A stretch of DNA of 62,951 bases from Bacillota bacterium. Its GTDB lineage: Bacteria; Bacillota; Clostridia; Christensenellales; UMGS416. Of the stretch, positions 35,561-43,699 are shown in pieces. How positions within the stretch are numbered: the first letter of the stretch is position 1; every line of letters starts with the position of its first letter. Position numbers and translations under genes: made by a program. The notes beneath the pieces are model-generated. The model was not told the origin of the DNA. It saw only the letters and a list, made by a program, of their open reading frames with translations, and ran no database searches. The stretch is taken from the NCBI GenBank assembly GCA_023422005.1, contig JAEZSC010000017.1, positions 1 to 62,951 on the forward strand. Direction: 5' to 3'.

Positions 35561-37519
35561 ATGATGCGGTGGGATTCGTTGAACTGGAACGGGCTGGAAA
35601 TTCCGGTGCTTACGGTGGCCGCGGCCGTGGTGGGCAGCGGCGCTGCGGGCTTTTCCGCCGCGTGCGCGCTGCACGAGCACGGCGTGACCGACGCAGTGCT
35701 GTTGAGCGAGGGCGTCAACAGCGGCACATCCCGCAACGCCGGCAGCGACAAGCAGACGTTCTACAAGCTTTCCCTGGCCGGCGACCAGCCGGATTCGGTG
35801 GGGGAGATGGCGGCCACGCTGTTCGCCGGCGGCGGCATGGACGGCGACACGGCGCTCATAGACGCGGCGTTCTCCGCGGGCAACTTCTACCGCCTGGCCG
35901 CGCTGGGCGTGCCCTTCCCGCACAACGAATTCGGCGAATACGCCGGCTACAAGACCGACCACGACCCGCGCCAGCGGGCCACCTCCGCCGGGCCGCTGAC
36001 CTCGCGCTTCATGACCGAGGCGCTGCAGGCCGACGCCGCCCGCCGGGGCGTGCCGGTGCTGGATGGGCTGCTGGCTGTGGCCATCGTGACCGGCAAGGAT
36101 GGCCAAACCATGGGCCTGCTGGCGCTGGACCGCAACCGGCTGCACGAGCCCAACCGGGGCCTCACGCTGCTGCGCTGCGGCAACCTCGTGTGGGCCACCG
36201 GCGGCGAGGCCGGCATGTTCCAGGCATCGGTGTTCCCGGAGAGCCAGCACGGCGCGCTTGGTGTGGCGCTGCAGGCCGGCGCTCGCGCCGCCAACCTGAC
36301 CGAATGGCAGCACGGCCTGGCATCCATCGCTTTCCGCTGGAACGTGTCCGGCACCTATCAGCAGGTGCTGCCACGGTACATCAGCACCGGCGCAAACGGC
36401 GGCGACCAGCGCGAATTCCTGGCCGATGCCTTGGGCGCGCAGCGGGCGCTGGAGCTGACGTTCCTCAAGGGCTATCAGTGGCCCTTCGACGCCCGCAAGC
36501 TGCCCGGCTCATCGGTGGTGGATGTGCTGGTGGCGCAGGAGACTGCCAGGGGCCGGCGGGTATACCTGGATTACCGCTCCAATCCTGCCGGGTTGAGTTT
36601 CGACACGCTGCCGGAAGAGTGCCGGGCCTATCTGGCCAACAGCGGCGCGCTGTTCGGTACGCCCTTTGAGCGCCTGGCCCACATGAACCCCGACGCCGTG
36701 GCGCTGTACCGCAGCCACGACATCAACCTGGCCCGCGAGCCCCTGGAGGTTGCCGTGTGCGCTCAGCACCAGAACGGCGGCCTGGAGGTGGACGCCCATT
36801 GGCAGACCAACGTGCCGGGCCTGTATGCCTGCGGCGAGGCCGCGGGCACCTTCGGCGTATACCGCCCTGGCGGCAGCGCGCTCAATGCCACGCAGACCGG
36901 CTCCCGCCGGGCGGCAGCGCACATCGCGCGCCATGGGCAACGCTTGCCGGAGGAGTCGGCTTTCGCCGCCGCGGCACTGTCGCTGCTGGAACGCAAGGCT
37001 CCGCAGGCATTGGGCCATGGGGCAGGGGATGCCGACGCCTGGCGCGCTATGCTCTGCGCCGCCCGCGCTCGCATGAGCGCTCACGGAGCTTTCCTGCGCC
37101 GTCAGAGCGATCTGGATGCCGCCGTGGAAGCCTGTCGGAAGGACTTGGAGCGGTATTGGGACATCGCACCGGTTGCGCCGGAGCTGCTGCCTGATGTGTT
37201 CCGCGGCTGGGATATGCTGACGGCGCAACTGGCGGTGCTTTCGGCCATGGCCTTCGCCCACGGCAGCGGCTTCCCCAGCCGGGGCAGCGCCCTGCTGCTG
37301 GATGAGGGCGGTGTCTGCCTGCCCGGCTTGCCGTGGAAGGTGCGGGCTTATTCCGACGCGATGAAAGATCAGGTGCTGGTGACGGGGTTGAAGGGGCAGG
37401 GGGGCAGTTGGACTGCTGAGAACGCCCTGCGCCCGGTGCGGCCCATACCGCAGCGGGAGTTGTGGTTTGAGACTGTTTGGGCGTGGTATCGTGAGGAGAG
37501 AAAACCCGCCGGGGAGTGA
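35561..37519 (+). CDS. FAD-dependent oxidoreductase, fumarate-reductase-like
   Basis: A 652-residue flavoprotein. The dinucleotide motif VVGSGAAGFSAACAL starts about residue 22, and the FAD-domain closing motif GLYACGEAAGTFG is about residue 425. SAGPLTSRFM and the end region resemble succinate/fumarate-type flavoproteins. No signal peptide or heme motifs are seen. It is the last gene of the AraC operon. Its last 32 codons and following hairpin are duplicated at 39918-40029. Confidence 0.82.
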   Translation: MMRWDSLNWNGLEIPVLTVAAAVVGSGAAGFSAACALHEHGVTDAVLLSEGVNSGTSRNAGSDKQTFYKLSLAGDQPDSVGEMAATLFAGGGMDGDTALIDAAFSAGNFYRLAALGVPFPHNEFGEYAGYKTDHDPRQRATSAGPLTSRFMTEALQADAARRGVPVLDGLLAVAIVTGKDGQTMGLLALDRNRLHEPNRGLTLLRCGNLVWATGGEAGMFQASVFPESQHGALGVALQAGARAANLTEWQHGLASIAFRWNVSGTYQQVLPRYISTGANGGDQREFLADALGAQRALELTFLKGYQWPFDARKLPGSSVVDVLVAQETARGRRVYLDYRSNPAGLSFDTLPEECRAYLANSGALFGTPFERLAHMNPDAVALYRSHDINLAREPLEVAVCAQHQNGGLEVDAHWQTNVPGLYACGEAAGTFGVYRPGGSALNATQTGSRRAAAHIARHGQRLPEESAFAAAALSLLERKAPQALGHGAGDADAWRAMLCAARARMSAHGAFLRRQSDLDAAVEACRKDLERYWDIAPVAPELLPDVFRGWDMLTAQLAVLSAMAFAHGSGFPSRGSALLLDEGGVCLPGLPWKVRAYSDAMKDQVLVTGLKGQGGSWTAENALRPVRPIPQRELWFETVWAWYREERKPAGE

Positions 37520-37532
37520 CCGGCGGGCAGAT
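37421..37532. repeat. Direct repeat A, copy 1 (flavoprotein 3' end)
   Basis: This stretch codes for the C-terminus of the flavoprotein (from NALRPVRPIPQ) and includes the stop codon and hairpin. It recurs at 39918-40029 with about six mismatches by eye. Confidence 0.9.
37505..37527 (-). terminator. Terminator read from the minus strand
   Basis: CCCGCCGG (37505-37512) and CCGGCGGG (37520-37527) form an 8-bp stem across the flavoprotein stop codon. On the minus strand it is followed by TTTTCTC, so it terminates leftward transcription from the accessory gene. Confidence 0.6.
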
Positions 37533-37576
37533 GCATACAATTTCATCATTTGAGGTTTCTTCTTATGCAGCCGTCA

Positions 37577-37597
37577 CTGAAGGACAAGCACCTTCAG
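37577..37597. terminator. Small hairpin after the GIY-YIG-like gene
   Basis: CTGAAGG (37577-37583) pairs with CCTTCAG (37591-37597) around a 7-nt loop. There is no T tract on either strand, so it may only stabilise the 3' end. Confidence 0.35.
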
Positions 37598-37615
37598 GCA
37601 TATTTCTTCTGTCTA

Positions 37616-39160
37616 TCAACTCACCTCATCTAGGGCCTCATCTTCTGATTCATCCACTTCATCAGCCACCGGTACAGCGCAGAGGGCATCTGCCGAGATG
37701 GACAGGCTCTGGTTGTATTGCTCCGCTAGCATCGTGCGTTTGAACTCGCAGGTGGGTTCATAGCCATAGACCAGTTCCTCGAGCTCGTCCAGAGAAACCT
37801 TGAAGAACTCTTTGCGGAGATTCACCCTATTCAAGCGCTTTGTGGTGAGGGCCTGATGAATGCTGTATTCTAGGCCGACTGCGTTGTCTGAGAAGATCAT
37901 GCTGTGAACATCAAAGGGGAAGGGTACACTGGCGTCGCCCAGCTCGTTGATGCGCTCCTGGGGCTCCAGGCGGCGGGTCATGCCGATCTTGAACACATCG
38001 TCGCCAAAGGATCCCAAATTGCTGATGACATACACATAGCCGGCGCGGCCGTTCTGGAGGTTGATGATGTCTTCCTTCTTGGCTTCCACTTCATTGAGCT
38101 GGTTTTCAAGAACTGATAGGCGAGCCACGAGCTGCTCTGTCTTCACGGGATCTACGGATAGGGTAAGCAGCTCCGTAACACTGGCCATCTCTGCGCGGTA
38201 CTTGCTCTCTTCCTTTTCCACCAGGGCACGCTGCTGCTCCAGCAGGCGCCGCTCTTCGGCCTCCTGTCTCATCTGCTCACGCAGGGCGCGTTGCTCTTCC
38301 TTAATGCGCTCCTTCTGAACGTAATACTCGTATTCGATCTGCACCGCCTCTAGGAACAGGTACTCAATCTCTCCAATGAATTTGACCATCGTACCGGCTA
38401 TGTTCTGATTCCCTTCTGTCGCAAGCTTCAGGTATTTTGCAGTGATCGCTTTGACTGCATCAAGGGATTTGTCCACCTTTCCATAGGAGAGGTTGTAAAG
38501 CACGTTTTGCAGCTCCGCTTCCAAGGCAATGACCATAAGGGAGTAGATCGCAAGGTTGGCCTTGGTCGTGTACCGCCCTTTGTACTTCGCAAGCACTTCA
38601 CCGATCAACTTTTCATTCTGCTTGAACCGGGCTCGTAGCTGCTTTACGCTCATGCATTGCAGTGTCAGGGCGACGGTGGGGGATAGGTCGTCAGTTAGAC
38701 CATCCAGACTTTGCCCCTGGGCCAGGATGACGTTGTTGTCGGTGAGAGCGCCGCTGTAGTAGTTTTTCACGACGTTGGCGATGCTCCGATAGGTGATCTT
38801 GATCTTCTCGATACGCTTGGTGAGTGATATCCACTCTTTGTTGGATGTTGTAACCTTATCGGCCAGATCGGAAAGAGCTTCCTTGTTGTCGGAAATATGA
38901 CCGATGATCTCTGTGAGTTCGGAGTTCTTCTGCTGCAACTGGGCGGTAACATCGGCAAGAGCATCTTGCTGCGCTTTGGAATAGATCCCCTGGTACAGCG
39001 TCTCGCGGTTCTGCTCAAGCTCCTTGATGGCATCCACTAGTTTGTTTGCCGCCAGAGCCTTTTCACCAATCTGTGTGGACAAGAACTCGACCTGTTTCTT
39101 CTTCTCCGCAATGGTGTTATCGTACTTTGTGAGTTCCTGGAGTTTGCTGAAGATGCTCAT
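37616..39160 (-). CDS. Coiled-coil protein with GIY-YIG-like C-terminus (DUF4041 type)
   Basis: A 514-residue protein. Long coiled coils occupy about residues 5-110 and 275-360 (very rich in Glu, Lys and Gln). The middle part (about 115-270) matches the DUF4041 pattern. From Gly374 the sequence GYVYVISNLGSFG then VFKIGMTRR, EYSIHQAL and RKEFFKV is the T5orf172/MUG113 variant of the GIY-YIG nuclease fold. Such proteins are common in phage and accessory regions. It lies between duplicated ends of neighbouring genes, is less GC-rich than the host genes, and has an acidic tail. A role in DNA processing or defence is possible but not shown. Confidence 0.8.
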   Translation of the reverse strand: MSIFSKLQELTKYDNTIAEKKKQVEFLSTQIGEKALAANKLVDAIKELEQNRETLYQGIYSKAQQDALADVTAQLQQKNSELTEIIGHISDNKEALSDLADKVTTSNKEWISLTKRIEKIKITYRSIANVVKNYYSGALTDNNVILAQGQSLDGLTDDLSPTVALTLQCMSVKQLRARFKQNEKLIGEVLAKYKGRYTTKANLAIYSLMVIALEAELQNVLYNLSYGKVDKSLDAVKAITAKYLKLATEGNQNIAGTMVKFIGEIEYLFLEAVQIEYEYYVQKERIKEEQRALREQMRQEAEERRLLEQQRALVEKEESKYRAEMASVTELLTLSVDPVKTEQLVARLSVLENQLNEVEAKKEDIINLQNGRAGYVYVISNLGSFGDDVFKIGMTRRLEPQERINELGDASVPFPFDVHSMIFSDNAVGLEYSIHQALTTKRLNRVNLRKEFFKVSLDELEELVYGYEPTCEFKRTMLAEQYNQSLSISADALCAVPVADEVDESEDEALDEVS

Positions 39161-39551
39161 GAGAACCCTGCTTTCTCGGTTTTTATTGTGCCATCCGCTT
39201 GATCATCCTGACTTTCGCTGGTAAATAGTGCTTCACCTAGTCGTTTTTTGGCAGTACTTAAGTACGTTCTTTTACTCAACGAAAGCAGACAAATACTATT
39301 ATATATTAATGATCTGGTTGCGCGAAAATTGTCGGTCGATGTCGTCTTGAAGGAAAATTGAAGAAATTGATTTTAGGTCATAAAATGAAAAAATGATGGT
39401 ACTCGCAAATTGCTAGCGTTTCTCAGTATCGATTATTTCGGAATGTCCGTGTCCCTCGATGTCAATGCCGTTGAGCATGGTTGACTGATGCCCATTGGCG
39501 TAGCGCTGTGATTCGGAATGATCTTGGTCAATAACGCCAACTGGCGCGCCT
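39161..39551. other. AT-rich intergenic region with a palindrome
   Basis: This stretch upstream of the GIY-YIG-like gene is clearly more AT-rich than its surroundings (especially 39290-39420). It holds the perfect 12-bp palindrome GTACTTAAGTAC at 39254-39265, a candidate operator or promoter-proximal site. No coding frame with a convincing start was found. Confidence 0.5.
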
Positions 39552-39791
39552 TTAGCTACCCCTAACCCGACTCAACAGCTCATTTCTGATTTCCCACAAC
39601 CTCTGCGACAAATCCACATAATATCGGTGCGGATTCTCAAACCGCTTGACCTCATCCCACAACGTATCCACCTGCCGCGCGCAATAGCCCTTGATTTCCT
39701 CCAACGACGGCAACTCATACACGCGTACGCCGCCCCGGAAGATCGGAACAAGCAGTTCTTTTGCTGGGAAGTTCTCGACCGTCTTGGTCTT
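39552..39791 (-). pseudogene. pncB 3' fragment (repeat B copy)
   Basis: The minus strand encodes 79 residues matching the C-terminus of the intact pncB product at 40515-41972, from KTKTVENFPAKELL through RYYVDLSQRLW. It ends in its own divergent tail (LSRVRGS) and stop codon at 39554-39552. Just upstream of the match a TAG replaces the Trp codon and the similarity stops. It is therefore the genuine 3' end of another pncB allele, not a random copy of the resident gene. Confidence 0.88.
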
Positions 39792-39917
39792 CTACACTGT
39801 AGTTATCACCAAGGGCAATGTTTATGGTATGATATGGTGTGGGGAGAGGTACCGCAAGCTGGGGTCAATTTCACCAACGGGGCATGGCGCCGCCGTACTA
39901 GGCAATGATGAGCGTGC

Positions 39918-40029
39918 AATGCCCTGCGCCCGGTGCGGCCCATTCCGCAGCGGGAGTTGTGGTTTGAGACCGTTTGGGCTTGGTATCGGGAGGAGAGAAA
40001 ACCCGCCGGGGAGTGACCGGCGGGCGGAT
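39918..40029. repeat. Direct repeat A, copy 2 (flavoprotein 3' fragment)
   Basis: This copies the last 32 codons of the flavoprotein gene, its stop codon (40014-40016) and its hairpin (40002-40024). The preceding 126 bp (39792-39917) show no gene. It ends 13 bp before the stop of the PH-domain gene, which therefore has the same neighbour as the first accessory gene. Confidence 0.9.
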
Positions 40030-40042
40030 GTCCCCCTGCTTC

Positions 40043-40417
40043 CTACAGCACAAAACTGCTGATAGTCCTGCAGATATCCGTTATGTTGGCTTTGGTGCTG
40101 AACTCAAACCGGACATGGCCCATACCGCTGAACCAAAGATCCAGTTCGCTGTCCATATCAAATACACCAGCGGTCTCAACCGAGTAGGCTTGAATTTTGC
40201 TATAGGGCAATGAGGTAAAATCTTTCTTCTTGCCGGTTACACCTTGCACATTGATTGCGATGATACGCTTGTTCGTAAAAACGACACCATCGCGGAAGCT
40301 TTGAAATGCTTGGATGATTTCCTCACCTTGGACGAACAGGGGAGATACCAGGGGTTCATAAGCCGCATTCTGTACCGGGTTCAGTTTGAGAAATTTCGCG
40401 TTGTTGAAATCGATCAT
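40043..40417 (-). CDS. Small PH-domain-like protein
   Basis: A 124-residue protein resembling bacterial PH-domain (DUF/bPH) proteins: alternating beta strands with FTNKRIIAINVQG in the middle and a short C-terminal helix. The start at 40417 (MIDFNNAKF) lies behind GAGG with 6-nt spacing; an in-frame ATG at 40486 adds 23 residues without support. No signal peptide or catalytic motif is visible. It is the second accessory gene in the duplicated hotspot between the flavoprotein and pncB. The function is unknown. Confidence 0.65.
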   Translation of the reverse strand: MIDFNNAKFLKLNPVQNAAYEPLVSPLFVQGEEIIQAFQSFRDGVVFTNKRIIAINVQGVTGKKKDFTSLPYSKIQAYSVETAGVFDMDSELDLWFSGMGHVRFEFSTKANITDICRTISSFVL

Positions 40418-40514
40418 ATCATACCTCGCAATTTTTGTATAAGAACCTTGTATTTCCATGTTAATGGCGAAGACTTGTTTTAGCACATTCTGTTGCCGAG
40501 AATGCTTGGTGAGG

Positions 40515-41972
40515 TTAGTATGCGCAAAACTCCTCCCTTTCCCGCTTCAACAACCCATCCTTCACATCCCACAGCCTCTGCGACAAATCCACATAATACC
40601 GGTGCGGATTCTCAAACCGCTTGACCTCATCCCACAACGTATCCACCTGCCGCGCGCAATAGCCCTTGATCTCCTCCAGCTTCGGCAGCTCATACACGCG
40701 CACGCCGCCCCGGAAGATCGGCACAAGCAACTCTTTGGCTGTGAAGTTCGTGATCGTCTTGGTCTTCCACACGGCGTCGGGATCAAAGATGGTCAGAGGC
40801 TGCCCCTCGTCAATCGTCTCATCATGCACGCATAGCTGGTCGGCAATGGCCTTGCCGCTGTCGCGGTCATACAGGCGGTAGACCTTCTTGAAGTGGGGAT
40901 TCGTGATCTTCCCGACATTCTCGCTGATCTTGATCTTGGGAAGGATGCTGCCATCGGCCCGCTCCACCGCCACCAGCTTGTATACGCCGCCGAACACCGG
41001 CGTGCTCTTGGACGTGATCAGCCGCTCGCCGATGCCGAAGATATCTACCTGCGCGCCCTGCATCAGCAGGTCACGAACCAGAACTTCATCCAGCGCGTTG
41101 GACGCGACGATCTTGCAGCCGGGCAGGCCGGCTTCATCCAGCATGGCCCGGGCCTTCTTGGATAGATACGCGATGTCGCCGGAATCCAGCCGGATCGCAA
41201 AATTCGTGATGCCCTGGGGCAGCAGCACGTCCCGGAACGCGCGTATCGCATTGGGTACGCCGCTGGCCAGCGTGTTGTAGGTGTCCACCAGCAGCGTCGT
41301 GCTATGGGGATACAGCTGACAGTAGGTCTTAAAGGCCTCATACTCGCTGTCGAACATCTGCACCCAGGAGTGCGCCATGGTGCCGCCGGCGGGCACTCCG
41401 AGTTGCTGGTCGGCCAGCGCGCACGCGGTGCCGCTGCAGCCGCCTATGTAGGCGGCCCGGGCGCCCAGCACCGCCGCGTCGGAGCCCTGGGCCCTGCGGG
41501 AGCCGAACTCCAGCACCGCGCGCCCCTGGGCGGCCCGCACGATGCGGTTGGCCTTGGTGGCGATCAGCGACTGGTGGTTCAGCGTCAGCAGCACGAAGGT
41601 CTCTATGAGCTGCGCCTCGATGGCCGGCGCGCGCACGGTGAGCACCGGCTCGTTGGGGAACACCGCCGTGCCTTCGGGCACGGCCCAGATGTCGCCGGTA
41701 AACCGGAACCGCGACAGGTAATCCAGGAACGCCTCGCCGAACAGCCCCTTGGCGCGCAGGTATTCAATGTCCTCGGCGGTGAAGTGCAGGCTCTCTACGT
41801 ACCGGATCAGCTGCTCCAGCCCCGCGGCAATCGCGAAGCCGCCGCCGTCGGGCACGCTGCGGAAAAACACGTCGAAATAGGTGATCCTGCTGTCCAGCCC
41901 TTGCTCGAAATAGCCGTTTGCCATGGTGAACTCGTAAAAATCGCACAGCATGGCCAGGTTGCGTTGTTCCAT
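40515..41972 (-). CDS. pncB: Nicotinate phosphoribosyltransferase
   Basis: A 485-residue enzyme that makes nicotinate mononucleotide from nicotinate and PRPP. Conserved segments include FYEFTMANGYF near the N-terminus, EFGSRRAQG, the catalytic-site region AHSW, LVDTYNTL and IRLDSGDI. It overlaps no gene but follows pncA on the same strand by about 24 bp, giving a two-gene NAD-salvage operon. Its 3' end (40515-40766) has a divergent partial copy at 39552-39791. Confidence 0.93.
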   Translation of the reverse strand: MEQRNLAMLCDFYEFTMANGYFEQGLDSRITYFDVFFRSVPDGGGFAIAAGLEQLIRYVESLHFTAEDIEYLRAKGLFGEAFLDYLSRFRFTGDIWAVPEGTAVFPNEPVLTVRAPAIEAQLIETFVLLTLNHQSLIATKANRIVRAAQGRAVLEFGSRRAQGSDAAVLGARAAYIGGCSGTACALADQQLGVPAGGTMAHSWVQMFDSEYEAFKTYCQLYPHSTTLLVDTYNTLASGVPNAIRAFRDVLLPQGITNFAIRLDSGDIAYLSKKARAMLDEAGLPGCKIVASNALDEVLVRDLLMQGAQVDIFGIGERLITSKSTPVFGGVYKLVAVERADGSILPKIKISENVGKITNPHFKKVYRLYDRDSGKAIADQLCVHDETIDEGQPLTIFDPDAVWKTKTITNFTAKELLVPIFRGGVRVYELPKLEEIKGYCARQVDTLWDEVKRFENPHRYYVDLSQRLWDVKDGLLKREREEFCAY

Positions 41973-41996
41973 CGGTTGGGTGCTCCTTACCGTTCT

Positions 41997-42524
41997 TTAT
42001 CGGTTGATGATCGTCATCTGCAGGCCGGCCATGACGTCCAGAGCGGCCTCGTGCAGGCGTTCGTCATGGCTGGCGGTGCACGCGGCGTCCACGACGATCT
42101 CGGCCTGGGGCAGCGCCGCCTTGGCCAGCACCGCGTTGGATATCACGCAGATGTTGGACACGAGGCCCACGAGCTCGATGCGCTCATAGCCTTGCCGGGC
42201 CAGGTGGTTGGCCAGCTCCAGCGAGCCGAAGGCGCCCTTCTCAAAGCGCGCGTCGCCATGGCGGATCAGCCCGGCGACCTTGCCGTACAGCTGCCAGCCG
42301 GGGGAGCCCTTGACGCAGTGGGGGATGGGCAGGTTGCGGCCCTCCAGCGTGTGCAGATAGTCTTCCGTATGCGTATCGAATGTGAAGGCTATGTCGTCGC
42401 CGTTCTGACGGTATTGCCCGATTTTGCGGGCGATGCCATCCTCCAGCGCCGGGGCCTTCGGGAAGCCCAGCGCGCCATCCACAAAGTCGTTCTGAAAATC
42501 TATAACCAAGAGTAGTTTTTTCAT
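41997..42524 (-). CDS. pncA: Nicotinamidase (isochorismatase family)
   Basis: A 175-residue amidase converting nicotinamide to nicotinate, the substrate of the next enzyme. The catalytic Asp9 lies in VIDFQNDF, metal-binding Asp and His in TFDTHTEDY, and the catalytic Cys in SNICVIS about residue 125. A cis-peptide-like region VGLVSN is present. The ATG at 42524 follows GGAGGG. It is cotranscribed with pncB. Confidence 0.88.
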   Translation of the reverse strand: MKKLLLVIDFQNDFVDGALGFPKAPALEDGIARKIGQYRQNGDDIAFTFDTHTEDYLHTLEGRNLPIPHCVKGSPGWQLYGKVAGLIRHGDARFEKGAFGSLELANHLARQGYERIELVGLVSNICVISNAVLAKAALPQAEIVVDAACTASHDERLHEAALDVMAGLQMTIINR

Positions 42525-42677
42525 GTGATATACCCTCCGTCTGTCAGCTATTTCATAGAACAGCCCAAGCTCGGCACTCGCAACCAATGGCTCAAAGTGC
42601 CTCCTGATGATCCTATTCTGGTTCGCCGGTCAGAAGTTGTCAAGGGCGCGGGTCACATAACAGAGAAGACGGCAAAA

Positions 42678-42703
42678 CCCCCGCTGCAATGGAGCAGCGG
42701 GGG
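42678..42703 (-). terminator. Rho-independent terminator after cotJC
   Basis: A perfect 10-bp stem (42678-42687 with 42694-42703) and a 6-nt loop. On the minus strand it is followed by GGTTTTG. It lies 24 bp after the cotJC stop codon and marks the original end of the cotJ operon. Confidence 0.65.
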
Positions 42704-42726
42704 CAATTTCATCGTGCGCTTCGCGC

Positions 42727-42900
42727 TCAATAGAAACTCTTTTTCTCCATGTGGTCCCGCAATGCCTCCAGCGTCTCGCCGAAGCGCTGGAAGTGCACGA
42801 CTTCGCGCTCGCGCAGGAACCTCAGAGGATCGATGACGTCGGGGTCGTCGGCCATCTGGATCAGATATTCATAGGTGCTCCTTGCTTTTTGCTCTGCTGC
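42727..42900 (-). pseudogene. cotJC: cotJC, 3' segment (interrupted spore-coat gene)
   Basis: The minus strand from 42900 encodes AAEQKARSTYEYLIQ, later DPLRFLREREVVHFQRFGE, and ends KKSFY with a stop at 42729-42727. This is the C-terminal third of CotJC, a manganese-catalase-like spore coat protein. There is no start codon or ribosome site, and the frame meets a stop 15 bp upstream in the inserted element. The matching 5' segment is at 62501-62901. Joined at GCAGC the two parts give 189 codons, the usual CotJC length. Confidence 0.9.
42896..42900. other. Left attachment core of the cotJC element
   Basis: GCTGC here is shared with 62501-62505. If one mismatch is allowed the shared stretch is TCTGCTGC versus TCCGCTGC. 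Sequence to the left continues cotJC and sequence to the right is element DNA. Confidence 0.7.
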
Positions 42901-42921
42901 AATCTCATATGAACATCATTT

Positions 42922-43596
42922 TTATTCAAACATGCGGAGCTGCAGGTCTTTTTGTTGACCTTTTTTGGGTTTCTCCACCATCGTCAGCACATACGCCTCG
43001 GTATCATCCCGAGACAGCACTTCCTTTGCGGCGTCAATATCGCTCAACCATGCCGCACGCTCTTCGGGCGACTTCAAAATCACCGGCATCCGGTCATGTA
43101 TCACGGAGATTGAGGCGTTGGCGTCGGCCGTTAAGACCGCGTATGCCATGTAGTCACGGCCTGTCCTATCCTTGTAATGCCCATAAACCCCGGCGAGGTA
43201 CATCATTGACCGATCAGCGTGGGTAACCTTGTGTTTATCAACGGCTCTTCCGCCTTGGTGGCTCCACTCAAAAAAGCCGGTTGTGGGGACAACGCACCGC
43301 TGATCCAAAATGAGCTTGCGGAACATGGGCTTCGCAAACACGGTTTCCCGCCTGGCGTTGGCGACGACACCCTTGCCGTCCCACTGCGGTATGCCAAACG
43401 ACATGAGTACGGGCCGTATGACACCATCCACCATAATCAACACCGGGGCGGTGTCAGTGCGGGCAATCTCAGCGGTTTTCACCTTCACCAACTCGGCACG
43501 CTGATCATTGTCCTGATACCGCTGCTTTAGTTCCTCGAAGATTTCCTGCATCTCGGGGCTGGCTTTATCCAACGCGATGTTGTATCGTCCACACAT
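42922..43596 (-). CDS. SRAP / YedK-type abasic-site protein
   Basis: A 224-residue SOS-response-associated peptidase (HMCES/YedK) family protein. It begins MCGRYN; after removal of Met, the Cys2 amino group crosslinks to abasic sites in single-stranded DNA. NARRETV, the Glu in GFFEW and the catalytic His in VIHDRMPVIL are all present. It is the leftmost gene of the element, ending 22 bp from the left core. Next to the Y-family polymerase it suggests a DNA-damage module. Confidence 0.9.
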   Translation of the reverse strand: MCGRYNIALDKASPEMQEIFEELKQRYQDNDQRAELVKVKTAEIARTDTAPVLIMVDGVIRPVLMSFGIPQWDGKGVVANARRETVFAKPMFRKLILDQRCVVPTTGFFEWSHQGGRAVDKHKVTHADRSMMYLAGVYGHYKDRTGRDYMAYAVLTADANASISVIHDRMPVILKSPEERAAWLSDIDAAKEVLSRDDTEAYVLTMVEKPKKGQQKDLQLRMFE

Positions 43597-43699
43597 GCCG
43601 ATTGCTCCTTGCGCGCTGCAGCATAGCGCCAGATCTAAGTTCTTTCGCCATTATACAATAGCGCGGCGCCCTGTTAAAGCAAAGGTTTCCGGGTGCGGC

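Noticed and set aside
39627..39908. Plus-strand open frame across the pncB fragment
   Set aside because: It is the antisense of the duplicated pncB 3' end; the minus strand reads as real PncB sequence.
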